Assembly (NCBI RefSeq): GCF_023639785.1
Contig: NZ_CP098325.1
Coordinates: forward strand, 1,798,001 to 1,862,000
Reading direction: 5' to 3'
DNA length: 64,000 nucleotides
From: Leclercia adecarboxylata
Lineage (GTDB): Bacteria; Pseudomonadota; Gammaproteobacteria; Enterobacterales; Enterobacteriaceae
Made by a program: the position numbers and the translations under genes. The notes under the pieces are model-generated. The model was not told the origin of the DNA. It worked only from the letters and a program-made list of their open reading frames with translations, and did not search any database. Below, one piece after another: positions 1 to 6,993 of this stretch; the first letter of the stretch is position 1, and every line of letters begins with the position of its first letter.

Positions 1-248
1 CGTGCTACCTTTTTGGCATCATTCAATTGCTGAACTAAAGGTGATTTTGAGTCCAGTTTGACCTCTGTCTCTTTAACTACCTTACCGTTTTCCATAAACT
101 GAATGATTAGAGTCTCTCTCTTCTTGAGCTTTCCTGTGAGGTAGTATGACAAAGCACAGGCGAGGCGAAACACAAACGGAGAAAGGGTTAAAAGCCCCAT
201 CCATCCTATGAATTGTGCAATCGTTTGAATCGCCTCGGTTTCGTTCAC
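1..248 (-). CDS. Small membrane protein, partial (C-terminus beyond window)
   Basis: Reading leftward from a GTG start at 246-248, one base after the stop of the upstream gene at 250, the frame stays open to the window edge (about 82 residues). It starts MNETEAIQTIAQFIGWMG, then a hydrophobic segment with LLTLSPFVFRLACALSYYL, then a charged KLKKRE stretch and a more polar part. The tight spacing to the 295-residue gene upstream suggests a two-gene operon. I do not recognise the family. It could be an accessory (moron) gene of the prophage. Confidence 0.55.
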   Translation of the reverse strand, partial: MNETEAIQTIAQFIGWMGLLTLSPFVFRLACALSYYLTGKLKKRETLIIQFMENGKVVKETEVKLDSKSPLVQQLNDAKKVA

Positions 249-249
249 T

Positions 250-1137
250 TTATAAAATCTTCCTTTCAGCTGATGCTCTGTGGCGTATGACCCGAGTAAT
301 AATATACTCAGTTTTTTGAGATCTGGCTGTTGTTTTCGAGACTATTGAAAGCGCCACCTCAAACATATCACCCTTAGTAAAGCTCTTTTCACTATCCTCT
401 ACTCTGGCCATGAATGAAGCATCATCCATACGTACGGCGATTTCCTTTCCATCGTAGAGCATCCTCCAGCCACGGCTTGAACCAAAGTTTACCTGAGTGA
501 GGAGAACGTTCGTCGTGATGGCCTCCGTTTTCTCGCTAGAAAGTGATGCTTTTGGTAGTGGGGTGAAGTCTAAGACCTCTTCATCCTTAAACGATATTAC
601 TTCTTCGTCTTCAACTTTTATTTTAAACGATGGCTCTTCTTCGGAATTAAGAGGCTGAGTTATGATTTCATTCATGGCCTGACGGATCACAGGGTCTGAC
701 ACCAAACGGGCTACGTGTTTATCAGCCGTTATTTCTTCACCATCTAAGAGTATCTTGGCTTTATCCGTTTTTGTATCAGTGTCAATGCCAAGAATTCTTT
801 TGTCTTTCAGTTTCCTAACAATTCCGAACGCTGATCCCCCAACAATTGAGGCAGAAGCTGCGCTCAAACCGAGATATTTCATTACTTCTAGGGCGCCAGA
901 GCTTTTGATAAGAAGTGCAAATTCAATAACCAAAGAACCTTCTTTGGCCGGAGCAGTCACCTCTAGTTCAAGAGTACTTTGGCTATTGATAATGTCATCT
1001 GCACGATTAACCATTTTGGCAAATTCAACAATCGACATACCGAGGTCATAAGCATTCATTTTATGCTTATCAAGGTCAGAACCTTTCGCAGCGCCATAGT
1101 GCACTGTAAAGCGTTTTACTTCTTGCTGTGCGGTCAT
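250..1137 (-). CDS. Hypothetical prophage protein, 295 aa, central glycine/alanine membrane-like segment
   Basis: Leftward gene starting at ATG 1135-1137 and ending one base before the GTG of the next gene, so the two are probably co-transcribed. The N-terminal half is polar. Around residues 90-108 there is a short small-residue hydrophobic stretch (LSAASASIVGGSAFGIV) followed by basic KLKDKRIL, which fits one membrane helix. The C-terminal half has beta-rich-looking sequence (GWRMLYDGKEIAVRMDD, TEYIITRVI). Transcribed against the late operon, as accessory lysogen-expressed genes often are. Function not recognised. Confidence 0.6.
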   Translation of the reverse strand: MTAQQEVKRFTVHYGAAKGSDLDKHKMNAYDLGMSIVEFAKMVNRADDIINSQSTLELEVTAPAKEGSLVIEFALLIKSSGALEVMKYLGLSAASASIVGGSAFGIVRKLKDKRILGIDTDTKTDKAKILLDGEEITADKHVARLVSDPVIRQAMNEIITQPLNSEEEPSFKIKVEDEEVISFKDEEVLDFTPLPKASLSSEKTEAITTNVLLTQVNFGSSRGWRMLYDGKEIAVRMDDASFMARVEDSEKSFTKGDMFEVALSIVSKTTARSQKTEYIITRVIRHRASAERKIL

Positions 1138-1153
1138 TACCTTTTTCCTTTGG

Positions 1154-1203
1154 TAATAATATTATTGGTAAATCAACCAACAATCAGAACAATGTGGTTG
1201 ATT
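1154..1203. promoter_or_regulatory. Inverted repeats upstream of the leftward gene pair (operator candidate)
   Basis: Directly upstream of the 250-1137 gene lie the palindrome AATAATATTATT (1154-1165) and an inverted repeat with arms AATCAACCA (1171-1179) and TGGTTGATT (1195-1203). They sit where a leftward promoter and operator would be. No protein is assigned. Confidence 0.35.
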
Positions 1204-1380
1204 TTCTGAAGAGTACAAAAAAGCTAACGCGTACGCAAAAACTATCGTAGTCTGTTAAGAGTGGTTTCTACGCCACGGACTTAAAACGATACACAAGCCT
1301 TGCTACGGCGGGATTTTTTATTATTAATAAATGGTAAATAAAATGTATCTTTTAAGATGTAGTCCACGTAGAGTGCCCGT

Positions 1381-1485
1381 GTGGTGAATCCCCCTCAGCG
1401 GTGGGGCGGCTAGGCAAAACGAGTCGGGTTTGTAAACGCGGTTCTGTGGTCTAGCACAGGGTCACCGGGAGGCACCCGGCACCAC
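1381..1485 (+). ncRNA. C4 antisense RNA, copy 1
   Basis: Shows the conserved parts of phage P1/P7-type C4 antisense RNA: an outer stem GTGGTG/CACCAC, the first hairpin AATCCCCC..GCGGTGGGGC, a variable middle hairpin, and the final CACCGGGAGGCACCCGG hairpin. C4 RNAs act by pairing with a complementary stretch in a downstream mRNA leader, classically that of an antirepressor gene. No antirepressor is recognisable nearby. A terminator follows at 1510-1532. Confidence 0.82.
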
Positions 1486-1509
1486 AACCTCAGTATCATC
1501 TATTTCCAG

Positions 1510-1532
1510 GGCTGTCGATTGGCGGCCTTTTT
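1510..1532 (+). terminator. Rho-independent terminator after C4 copy 1
   Basis: Stem GGCTGTC/GGCGGCC (7 pairs with wobbles), loop GATT, then five T. The same structure recurs after copy 2, so each C4 unit appears to carry its own terminator. Confidence 0.6.
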
Positions 1533-1640
1533 GTTTTACATGATTCTGGTCTTCATAGTACCGCCGATCTTTTTCGTTCTTACTGAATAAATAAACAGAT
1601 AAAGTTAGCTTTATTGCAGGAAAGCGATTAGGCTGCGTCT

Positions 1641-1738
1641 GTGGTGAATCCCCCTAAGCGGTGGGGCGACTAGACTGGGAGGTGAATGACGCGATTCTGT
1701 GGTCTAGCATAGAGTCACCGGGAGGCACCCGGCATCAC
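1641..1738 (+). ncRNA. C4 antisense RNA, copy 2
   Basis: Same architecture as copy 1: GTGGTG outer stem, AATCCCCCTAAGCGGTGGGGC first hairpin, shorter middle hairpin, CACCGGGAGGCACCCGG last hairpin. It starts 260 bp after copy 1 and has an AT-rich upstream segment shared with copy 3 (TAAATA..AGCTTTAT.GCAGGAA), probably its promoter region. The variable middle part differs from copy 1, so the RNA targets may differ. Confidence 0.82.
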
Positions 1739-1762
1739 ATCTTCAATATCATTTATTTCTAA

Positions 1763-1785
1763 GGCTGCCGATTGGCGGCCTTTTT
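1763..1785 (+). terminator. Rho-independent terminator after C4 copy 2
   Basis: Stem GGCTGCC/GGCGGCC with loop GATT followed by five T, equivalent to the hairpin after copy 1. Confidence 0.65.
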
Positions 1786-1892
1786 GTTTTACATGACCCT
1801 GGCTAGCACAGCACTGTTGGTCTTTTTGTTCATACTGAATAAATATACAAATATAAATAGCTTTATGGCAGGAAGAAGACTAGGCTGTGCCT

Positions 1893-1993
1893 GTGATGAA
1901 TCCCCCTATGCGGCGGGGCGACCAGACATGGCAGGTGTATAGAGCGCGGTTCTGTGGTCTGGCGCAGGATCACCGGGAGGCACCCGGCATCAC
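1893..1993 (+). ncRNA. C4 antisense RNA, copy 3
   Basis: Third tandem C4 unit, 252 bp after copy 2. The outer stem changes to GTGATG/CATCAC, so both sides changed together and pairing is kept. First hairpin AATCCCCCTATGCGGCGGGGC and last hairpin CACCGGGAGGCACCCGG are conserved. The downstream hairpin at 2010-2043 differs from those of copies 1 and 2. Confidence 0.82.
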
Positions 1994-2009
1994 AAATTCA
2001 GTATTAATT

Positions 2010-2043
2010 ATTTCTAAGGCCGACTTTGGACGGCCTTAGAAAT
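2010..2043 (+). terminator. Long hairpin after C4 copy 3
   Basis: Thirteen-base arms (ATTTCTAAGGCCG and its complement) around a short loop. No T-run follows directly, so termination would be weaker than at copies 1 and 2. Confidence 0.45.
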
Positions 2044-2155
2044 AGTGCCATTTTTATTAGCAATGCTATATTTGAATTAGCATTCGATAATGCTCTCACG
2101 AAATAACTAGAGTGACCTGGGCAACTGCCCACTATGTATACAACGGCGTTTCTGA

Positions 2156-2180
2156 CCAGCATTCACTGCTGGTTTTTTTT
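2156..2180 (+). terminator. Strong rho-independent terminator upstream of the phage tRNA
   Basis: Stem CCAGCA/TGCTGG with a 5-nt loop and eight T in a row (2173-2180), ending one base before the tRNA. In a lambdoid late operon such a terminator would be passed by Q-modified polymerase, which would link tRNA output to late transcription. Confidence 0.8.
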
Positions 2181-2181
2181 A

Positions 2182-2258
2182 CCGCCATTAGCTCAACCGG
2201 AGAAAGCACGGAGCTTCTACCTCTGTGGTTCGGGGTTCGAATCCTCGATGGCGGACCA
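2182..2258 (+). tRNA. Phage tRNA-Arg (anticodon UCU)
   Basis: A 77-nt cloverleaf can be folded by eye: acceptor CCGCCAT/ATGGCGG, discriminator A and encoded CCA, D stem GCTC/AAGC (one mismatch), anticodon stem CGGAG/CTCTG with loop CTTCTAC (UCU), T stem CGGGG/CCTCG with loop TTCGAAT. It would read AGA, a rare codon in enterobacteria. Lambdoid and Stx phages often carry tRNA-Arg genes in the same place, between Q and lysis, which supports the call. Confidence 0.8.
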
Positions 2259-2347
2259 TTACATCGCTTCACTCATAATTAAGTATTTCTAACACCAGCC
2301 TGCAATCAGAATGGTTACTCTCTCTCCTCAGTGAGGGAGGGTGAGGT

Positions 2348-2533
2348 ATGAGAGAAGGTTTTTACTGGATACAGCACAATGGCAGAGTTCAGGTTGCCTA
2401 CTATACCCATGGAGAAACGGAAGACCTTGAAACGGGTAAGACCGTAACCGGTATCTGGCACCTGACGCAGGGGGATCCCATTTGTGATAATGGTGAAGCA
2501 GAAGTTCTGGAAGGTCCTCTTACACCATCATGA
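2348..2533 (+). CDS. Small conserved lambdoid prophage protein, 61 aa
   Basis: Starts at ATG 2348 behind a strong GAGGGAGGGTGAGG ribosome-binding site. The protein (MREGFYWIQHNGRVQVAYY..) is polar with no membrane segment. Proteins of this size and start occur in the accessory regions of many lambdoid prophages, but I know of no function. It lies between the tRNA and the copper-binding protein gene. Confidence 0.7.
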   Translation: MREGFYWIQHNGRVQVAYYTHGETEDLETGKTVTGIWHLTQGDPICDNGEAEVLEGPLTPS

Positions 2534-2694
2534 GATCGTTAGTCGTTTCGGAATTTGATGAAGGTAGTCGTTATTCGAATGCGTTCCCTGTAATTACAAT
2601 TTAGGCGAATTTGGAATAACGCTCCTATTAACTGGCATCATCGCACTCCTGTAACCAGACTTAGTTTTCTGCTTACGACTGAAAGGAGCGAAAT

Positions 2695-3018
2695 ATGCCA
2701 ATTAACCATGCTGAATGCATCGAGGCCTGCTACAAATGCGCGGCTGCCTGTGATTATTGTGCTGCTTCATGTCTGAAAGAAGAACAAGTGGATATGATGC
2801 GTGAGTGCATAAGACTCGATATGCAGTGCGCGAATATTTGTCGGCTCGCAGCGCAATTTATGACCTTTGATAGTGAATTTGCCAAATCGCTATGCCGGGT
2901 CTGCGCAGAAGCCTGTCAGAAATGCGGTGAAGAATGTGGGAAGCACGAAGCAGAACATTGTCAGAAATGCTCTGAAGCTTGTCTTCGTTGCGCAGAAGCG
3001 TGCCGCTCGATGGCTTAA
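2695..3018 (+). CDS. Four-helix-bundle copper-binding protein (DUF326/Csp-like)
   Basis: 107 residues with Cys throughout in the spacing typical of the DUF326/Csp family: EACYKCAAACDYCAASC, QCANICRLAAQ, RVCAEACQKCGEECGKH, HCQKCSEACLRCAEAC. In that family the Cys side chains line the core of a four-helix bundle and bind many Cu(I) ions for storage or detoxification. No signal peptide is visible, so it should be cytosolic. Ribosome-binding site GAAAGGAGCG lies just upstream. It is probably a lysogenic-conversion gene, as it has no phage role I know of. Confidence 0.8.
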   Translation: MPINHAECIEACYKCAAACDYCAASCLKEEQVDMMRECIRLDMQCANICRLAAQFMTFDSEFAKSLCRVCAEACQKCGEECGKHEAEHCQKCSEACLRCAEACRSMA

Positions 3019-3093
3019 TGGAACTTGCTTCCAGTTTTCTGTTTGAGCATCGACACTTTAGAATTCTGACAAACTTTTGCTATTGTTAAGAGT

Positions 3094-3200
3094 CAGGTGA
3101 ATCCCCCTGTGCGGCGGGGCAATCCAGTTAACTGCTAAGTGCAGATATGCTTGCGGCTCGTATAACTGTTAACGAGTCACCAGGAGGCATCCGGCACCTG
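3094..3200 (+). ncRNA. C4 antisense RNA, copy 4
   Basis: CAGGTG/CACCTG outer stem, first hairpin AATCCCCCTGTGCGGCGGGGC, a long middle hairpin around GTGCAGATATGCTTGCGGC, last hairpin CACCAGGAGGCATCCGG. It is almost identical to copy 6 at 41,381-41,485 and clearly different from the tandem copies 1-3. A terminator follows at 3230-3254. Confidence 0.8.
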
Positions 3201-3229
3201 TCTTATTCTCCATTTCTGAGTTAAATATC

Positions 3230-3254
3230 GCCTGCTAGTAAAGCAGGCTTTTTT
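3230..3254 (+). terminator. Terminator after C4 copy 4
   Basis: GCCTGC/GCAGGC stem with a 7-nt loop followed by six T. Confidence 0.75.
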
Positions 3255-3409
3255 GTATGCGCTTCGTTAGTAGTGCTATTATTTAATCGTGAGCCAAGCC
3301 AGAACCATTAACCGGACATCCTGACCGACCAGTAACGCTGCCCGACACAGCTGCTGTATGGATGATGGCGAGGTAAAATGCCTACCTACTTAGATTTCCA
3401 ACTCAGTTA
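3255..3409. other. Short non-coding stretch before lysis genes
   Basis: No convincing gene or RNA is visible here on either strand. It separates the C4 copy 4 terminator from the next terminator upstream of the holin. Confidence 0.5.
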
Positions 3410-3437
3410 GGCCCGCTTAAAACGCGGGCCTTTTTTT
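3410..3437 (+). terminator. Terminator upstream of the lysis cassette
   Basis: GGCCCGC/GCGGGCC stem, loop of 7, then seven T (3431-3437). Transcription of the holin beyond it would need antitermination or a promoter in the following 100 bp. Confidence 0.8.
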
Positions 3438-3538
3438 ATCTCAGGCTCCCGGAACCCCCATCAAGGTCCTGTCGTTAATTCATCCGGAGAGCCTGACCCC
3501 TTCCCATACGACACCCGCGAACAAGCGAGGTGAGAGAC

Positions 3539-3874
3539 ATGAAAATGAACAACGACCCTCACTCCTGGACGGAGTTAATTGATCTGCTCCATAGCTGGTG
3601 GCGTGGTGAAACACCCATTGGCGCCGTGCTGCTGTCAGTTGTGATGGCAGTGCTGAGAATTGCCTACGGTGGCGGTGGATGGAAAAAGATGCTGCTGGAA
3701 GGCCTGATGTGCGGCGCCATGACGTTAACGGCTGTATCTGCACTGGATTACGTCAACCTTCCTCAATCCCTCTCTATTGCGATCGGCGGGGCGCTCGGTT
3801 TTGTCGGTGTAGAGCAGGTCCGTTCGGTGGCAAACCGAGTTATCAACGTCCGCTTTGGTGGCGACACCAAGTAA
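3539..3874 (+). CDS. Holin (lambda-family holin)
   Basis: About 111 residues from ATG 3539; a GTG at 3530 and ATG 3545 are alternatives, and the GAGGTGAG motif favours 3539. Three hydrophobic helices can be seen: GAVLLSVVMAVLRIAYGG, MLLEGLMCGAMTLTAVSAL and LSIAIGGALGFVGVEQV. The C-terminus is basic. Holins form the timed holes in the inner membrane that release or activate the endolysin. It directly precedes the GH19 endolysin gene (8-nt gap), as expected of a lysis cassette. Confidence 0.85.
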   Translation: MKMNNDPHSWTELIDLLHSWWRGETPIGAVLLSVVMAVLRIAYGGGGWKKMLLEGLMCGAMTLTAVSALDYVNLPQSLSIAIGGALGFVGVEQVRSVANRVINVRFGGDTK

Positions 3875-3882
3875 GGAACCCT

Positions 3883-4497
3883 ATGAATCAGGCACAATTT
3901 CAGAAGGCGGCTGGGCTAAGCGCTGGGTTAGCTGCGCGCTGGTATCCACACATCGACGCGGCAATGAAGGAGTTCGGCATCACCGCAGTTAACGATCAGG
4001 CCATGTTCATCGCGCAACTGGGCCACGAATCGGCAGGCTTTACGTCGATGGTGGAAAGCTTCAACTACTCGGTCGACGGCCTGAAGAAAACCTTCGGTAA
4101 ACGCCTGACGCCGTACCAGTGCGAGATGCTGGGCCGGGTTGACGGTAAACAGACCGCCCACCAGCCGCAGATTGCCAACCTGGTATATGGCGATCGCATG
4201 GGTAATAACAGCCCGGGCGATGGCTGGAAGTATCGTGGCCGTGGTCTGCTGCAGATCACCGGACGCGAGAACTACACCAAATGCGGCGCGGCCCTCAAGC
4301 TGGATCTGGTGAGCACGCCTGAGCTGCTGGTGCAGGAACGACACGCTGCCCGTTCGGCGGCCTGGTTCTTCGCGTTACGCAGTTGTCTGCTGTATTCCGG
4401 CGATATTGTGCGTGTCACCCAGATCATCAACGGTGGGCAGAATGGGCTGGCTGACCGCAAGGTGCGTTACAACCGGGCGCAGGCGGCCCTGTCATGA
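3883..4497 (+). CDS. Endolysin, glycoside hydrolase family 19 (chitinase-like)
   Basis: 204 residues from ATG 3883, chosen because AAGGAACCCT precedes it and the longer upstream frame overlaps the holin. It has the GH19 core: FIAQLGHESAGF (catalytic Glu region), NLVYGDRMGN, the KYRGRGLLQITGRENY motif, and TQIINGGQNGL near the end. Such enzymes cut peptidoglycan glycan strands. No signal sequence is present, so export depends on the holin. The last bases overlap the Rz start (ATGA). Confidence 0.92.
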   Translation: MNQAQFQKAAGLSAGLAARWYPHIDAAMKEFGITAVNDQAMFIAQLGHESAGFTSMVESFNYSVDGLKKTFGKRLTPYQCEMLGRVDGKQTAHQPQIANLVYGDRMGNNSPGDGWKYRGRGLLQITGRENYTKCGAALKLDLVSTPELLVQERHAARSAAWFFALRSCLLYSGDIVRVTQIINGGQNGLADRKVRYNRAQAALS

Positions 4498-4844
4498 AGC
4501 TGCGTTACGTTCTGCTGGCGCTGGTGGTCGCCATCTCTGTCACCGGTGCAATCGCCTGGCGTTCTGGCTGGAGCGCGCACGCTGATCATATCAACGCGCT
4601 GGCGGCGAAGAAGAAGGAAAAAGCCGAGAAGATTATTCAGCCGGTTGAAGAGAAAGCCGCCGCAGCCACCGCCGAGTCCAAAGTGATTTACCGAACCATT
4701 ACCCGCAACGTGGTGAAATATGTTCAGTCTCCGGATCGTACTATGTGCCAGTTTGACGATGCTGCTGTGCAGCTGCGCCAGCGTGCCATCGACGCTGCCA
4801 ACTCTATCAGCGGATTTGATGCAGGAGCCGTGCAGAGGAAGTAA
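4494..4844 (+). CDS. Rz: Rz-like inner-membrane spanin
   Basis: 116 residues, start overlapping the endolysin stop. It has an N-terminal signal anchor (YVLLALVVAISVTGAIAW), then an alanine- and lysine-rich coiled-coil-like region (INALAAKKKEKAEKIIQ..), and a Cys near the C-terminus. I-spanins form the inner half of the complex that fuses inner and outer membranes in the last step of lysis. The Rz1 gene begins inside it in another frame, the classical arrangement. Confidence 0.85.
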   Translation: MKLRYVLLALVVAISVTGAIAWRSGWSAHADHINALAAKKKEKAEKIIQPVEEKAAAATAESKVIYRTITRNVVKYVQSPDRTMCQFDDAAVQLRQRAIDAANSISGFDAGAVQRK

Positions 4845-4959
4845 CGCTGGCACCAATAGCGATGACGATCTGCAGGCTGATATCGAAACTGCGGAATGCC
4901 TGCGCCAGCTGCGTTTAGATAAGTACCGCTGGCAGGCCTGGTATAACGCTGTAAAGTAA
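4720..4959 (+). CDS. Rz1: Rz1-like outer-membrane lipoprotein spanin
   Basis: 79 residues in a different frame, starting inside Rz and running past its end. The N-terminus (MFSLRIVLCASLTMLLCSCAS) is a lipoprotein signal with lipobox LLCSC, so the mature protein starts with a lipidated Cys. A Pro/Ser-containing linker follows. O-spanins pair with Rz across the periplasm. It is longer than lambda Rz1 and ends in a charged region (RLDKYRWQAWYNAVK). Confidence 0.82.
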   Translation: MFSLRIVLCASLTMLLCSCASVPSTLPTLSADLMQEPCRGSNAGTNSDDDLQADIETAECLRQLRLDKYRWQAWYNAVK

Positions 4960-5009
4960 ATGCCGAGCGAAGCTAAATTGCTGGTGGGCTTACTTGCTCT
5001 GAAAAATAC

Positions 5010-5043
5010 CCCTTCCGAAATGAAATCCTGCAGTTCGGAAGGG
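5010..5043. other. Perfect 10-bp inverted repeat downstream of Rz1
   Basis: CCCTTCCGAA and TTCGGAAGGG flank a 14-nt loop, with no T-run after it. It may be a processing site or a protein site; it does not look like an intrinsic terminator. Confidence 0.35.
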
Positions 5044-5270
5044 AGACCAAGAGAGATCATCTTTACAAGGAGGATATGAATATAGCGCATGACTTATCAA
5101 AAATCTGAAGTATTAAAATAATAACGTAAATGACATTTTTTTCTGATTAGGCTAATACCTGCTTAATATTTATTAGCCCGACTCAGCAAAAAGTTTTATA
5201 CAACTCACATTAAAAATTTTGGCATCAACTACATTCAAATTGCACGAGTGATTCGACATCTTTGCCATTT

Positions 5271-5367
5271 AAGCCAATCCCCCTAAGCGGTGGGGCAACC
5301 AGTAAAAGCTGGACGTATGCGAATTTGCTTACTGGAGTAAGTTCACCGGGAGGCACCCGGGGTTTGA
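5271..5367 (+). ncRNA. C4 antisense RNA, copy 5
   Basis: First hairpin AATCCCCCTAAGCGGTGGGGC and last hairpin CACCGGGAGGCACCCGG are typical of C4. The outer stem AAGCC/GGTTT needs a G-U pair and is weaker than in the other copies. The middle hairpin (CCAGTAA..TTACTGG) has its own sequence, so this is a third C4 type in the window. Confidence 0.75.
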
Positions 5368-5437
5368 GGGAAAGACTGAAGGAACAGGCATAACGTCGAA
5401 CTTTGTGCAAAAGCTATCTACATTGCTGTATGACCCT

Positions 5438-5467
5438 GACCAGTTCTGTCCGAGCTGGTCTTTTTTT
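5438..5467 (+). terminator. Terminator after C4 copy 5
   Basis: GACCAG/CTGGTC stem with an 11-nt loop followed by seven T. Confidence 0.75.
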
Positions 5468-5761
5468 GGCAAAAAAAAAGCCCCCTGGAGAGAGGGCAAG
5501 ACATGCTATGGACGGATGTTTCTGAGTGTACTCATGCGGGTCATGAGACAGTTCCATGGGATTCCCTGGTGCAGGTAGGAGCCTTGCAGGGAGTTATAAA
5601 TATGGTCCGTGGTTCTGATTCAACAAGCGGAAGCGGTAACACCAGGATGATTCTTAATACATAAAAGTAAACGTCCTGATATAGGGTCATATGCTTCGTT
5701 AAAGTCTTAACCCTGAGGCCCGGACACCGTCTCCTCTGAACTTTAAGCATAGAAAATTCTT
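5468..5761. other. Non-coding or decayed stretch
   Basis: No convincing gene. A 53-codon frame at 5503-5664 (plus) has no clear ribosome-binding site and no recognised product; the minus-strand frame opposite it looks like a shadow. Confidence 0.4.
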
Positions 5762-5785
5762 AGCCTCAAAATCGAGAGGCTTTTT
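5762..5785 (+). terminator. Terminator upstream of the 65-aa gene
   Basis: AGCCTC/GAGGCT stem with loop of 8 and five T. Confidence 0.6.
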
Positions 5786-5803
5786 AATCACCGAGGAATA
5801 AGC

Positions 5804-6001
5804 ATGACAGTAGTTCTTACAGCAAAACAGATTGAGGACCTGGCAGCCTTCGCTAAAGAGGACGGCCAGGCACAATACACCATCACCACTGTGACAATCC
5901 CTGAGTTCGAAGCGGATGATGGTGAGGTTACCCCTGAGTATACCGGACTGATTGCTTACTCCGATTCACTTGAACATGGTGTGCTGCAACTCGACGACTA
6001 A
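5804..6001 (+). CDS. Small acidic prophage protein, 65 aa
   Basis: ATG 5804 follows GAGGAATAAGC. The protein starts MTVVLTAKQIEDLAAFAKED and is acidic throughout (EFEADDGEVTPEYTG), without membrane segments. Similar short proteins occur just before the packaging genes in lambdoid prophages, but no function is known to me. Confidence 0.65.
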   Translation: MTVVLTAKQIEDLAAFAKEDGQAQYTITTVTIPEFEADDGEVTPEYTGLIAYSDSLEHGVLQLDD

Positions 6002-6206
6002 GTAACCATTACAAAGCTCATCTGCTGGTGGGCTTGATAATGTTAATGAGAGTTTAACAAGGAAAAAAACCGGAAGATGAGACATCATCACCCCCGGCAA
6101 CCTGACACATATTGTTGTATTTATTTCCCGAAGAAATCATGGCTTATTAAGTACATATGGGCAAGATTACAAAACATTAAATTAACTTAAGTGAAACATT
6201 TCATAT

Positions 6207-6416
6207 TTATTTAATCGTGATTATCAACCCGAAATTGCGCGTGTGAGCATCTTCGTATGGGGATATGAAAATGAGACTGCCACCATAAGCGAGGAGGGTA
6301 ATGCTGAAGTCTTTAAAAAAAGAAGCCTTCACCTGTAGGGCCACTGGAGTCTCAGTATCAATGCTCTTTTTATTGATGTTTCCCCGATGTTTCTCCGGAG
6401 TTGGCATTCTGCGCAT
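6207..6416 (-). CDS. Possible small leftward gene, 69 aa
   Basis: A leftward frame starting at ATG 6414-6416 with AAGGA placed 5 nt upstream of the start. The product (MRRMPTPEKHRGNINKK..) is basic at the N-terminus and has a hydrophobic stretch (FSITLLAYGGSLIFISP) near residue 45. Not recognised. The start signal is reasonable, but length and composition alone cannot exclude a chance frame. Confidence 0.3.
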   Translation of the reverse strand: MRRMPTPEKHRGNINKKSIDTETPVALQVKASFFKDFSITLLAYGGSLIFISPYEDAHTRNFGLIITIK

Positions 6417-6662
6417 TAGAGTCCTTTACAGCCTTGCACTGGGGCGAGTAACAACAAGCGTAAGCGTGAGATATTAAGAATTTCCTCAGGCATCATCATC
6501 ATGACCAGACCCATCATCATGGCAATAACGGATAAATCGCAGATAAGCCTTTAGGGCATAAGCTGTGTTTATCGGTAGGCATGCACTCTTACCGGGCGAT
6601 AATGCTTTACTAAATAGTTTTAAGATTTATCCTAATTGCTCTTTTTGAATGGAGTTAGGTCA

Positions 6663-6866
6663 ATGAAATTCCTGTGGGCAATTTGTGTTGTATTCGGGGT
6701 AATTGGTTTTATAGAGGGTATCGTCAGCGTGTTTGGCGCTGTTAGCGCGCCTCAGCAGGCGGCTGGGGCAGCAATGGGCGTTGCATGGGCAGTAATTCCA
6801 TACTGCATCTGCCGTGCTATCCAGCAGATGAGACCGCAGGAAGTTGTAATCAAAAAAGACGAATAG
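6663..6866 (+). CDS. Small membrane protein, 67 aa
   Basis: ATG 6663 is preferred over the upstream in-frame start because GGAGTTAGGTCA immediately precedes it. Two hydrophobic segments are visible: FLWAICVVFGVIGFIEGIVSVFG and AAGAAMGVAWAVIPYCICRAI, with a charged tail (VVIKKDE). Likely an inner-membrane accessory protein of the prophage. Followed by a good terminator. Confidence 0.65.
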   Translation: MKFLWAICVVFGVIGFIEGIVSVFGAVSAPQQAAGAAMGVAWAVIPYCICRAIQQMRPQEVVIKKDE

Positions 6867-6889
6867 ACTCAGACATTCCATAAAATATA

Positions 6890-6913
6890 GCCCCGCTTAT
6901 ACGGGGCTTTTTT
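6890..6913 (+). terminator. Terminator before cos
   Basis: GCCCCG/CGGGGC hairpin followed by six T. Confidence 0.8.
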
Positions 6914-6970
6914 ATGTGCCTCATACGCGCTTCAGAGAGAGACTTTCAGTAGTGAGCATATTTATATTGT

Positions 6971-6990
6971 AAATGATAATCAATATCATT
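6971..6990. promoter_or_regulatory. Fur-box-like inverted repeat next to cosQ
   Basis: AATGATAATCAATATCATT resembles the GATAAT-based Fur consensus. A similar GATAAT/ATTATC stretch precedes cosQ in lambda, so it may be a conserved part of the cos region and not a real iron-control site. Confidence 0.3.
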
Positions 6991-6993
6991 AGT

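Larger units (their letters stand above)
1381..2043 (+). repeat. Tandem array of three C4 RNA cassettes (period 252-260 bp)
   Basis: Three consecutive units of upstream AT-rich segment, C4 RNA and terminator hairpin. The flanking sequence is also repeated (for example the GATTGGCGGCCTTTTTG tail in units 1 and 2), so the array arose by duplication of a whole transcription unit, not by convergence of the RNA alone. Confidence 0.75.

Noticed and set aside
755..1209. Two plus-strand frames opposite the 295-aa leftward gene
   Set aside because: Shadows of the minus-strand gene, without ribosome-binding sites or family features.
3928..5090. Leftward frames across the endolysin, Rz and Rz1 genes
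   Set aside because: They lie opposite clearly assigned lysis genes and have shadow-like composition.
5541..5750. Minus-strand 69-codon frame and plus-strand 53-codon frame
   Set aside because: No start signals and low-complexity or basic translations; left as a non-coding stretch.
6971..6990. Fur regulation of prophage packaging genes
   Set aside because: A similar GATAAT inverted repeat precedes cosQ in lambda, so this is more likely part of the cos region; kept only as a low-confidence site.
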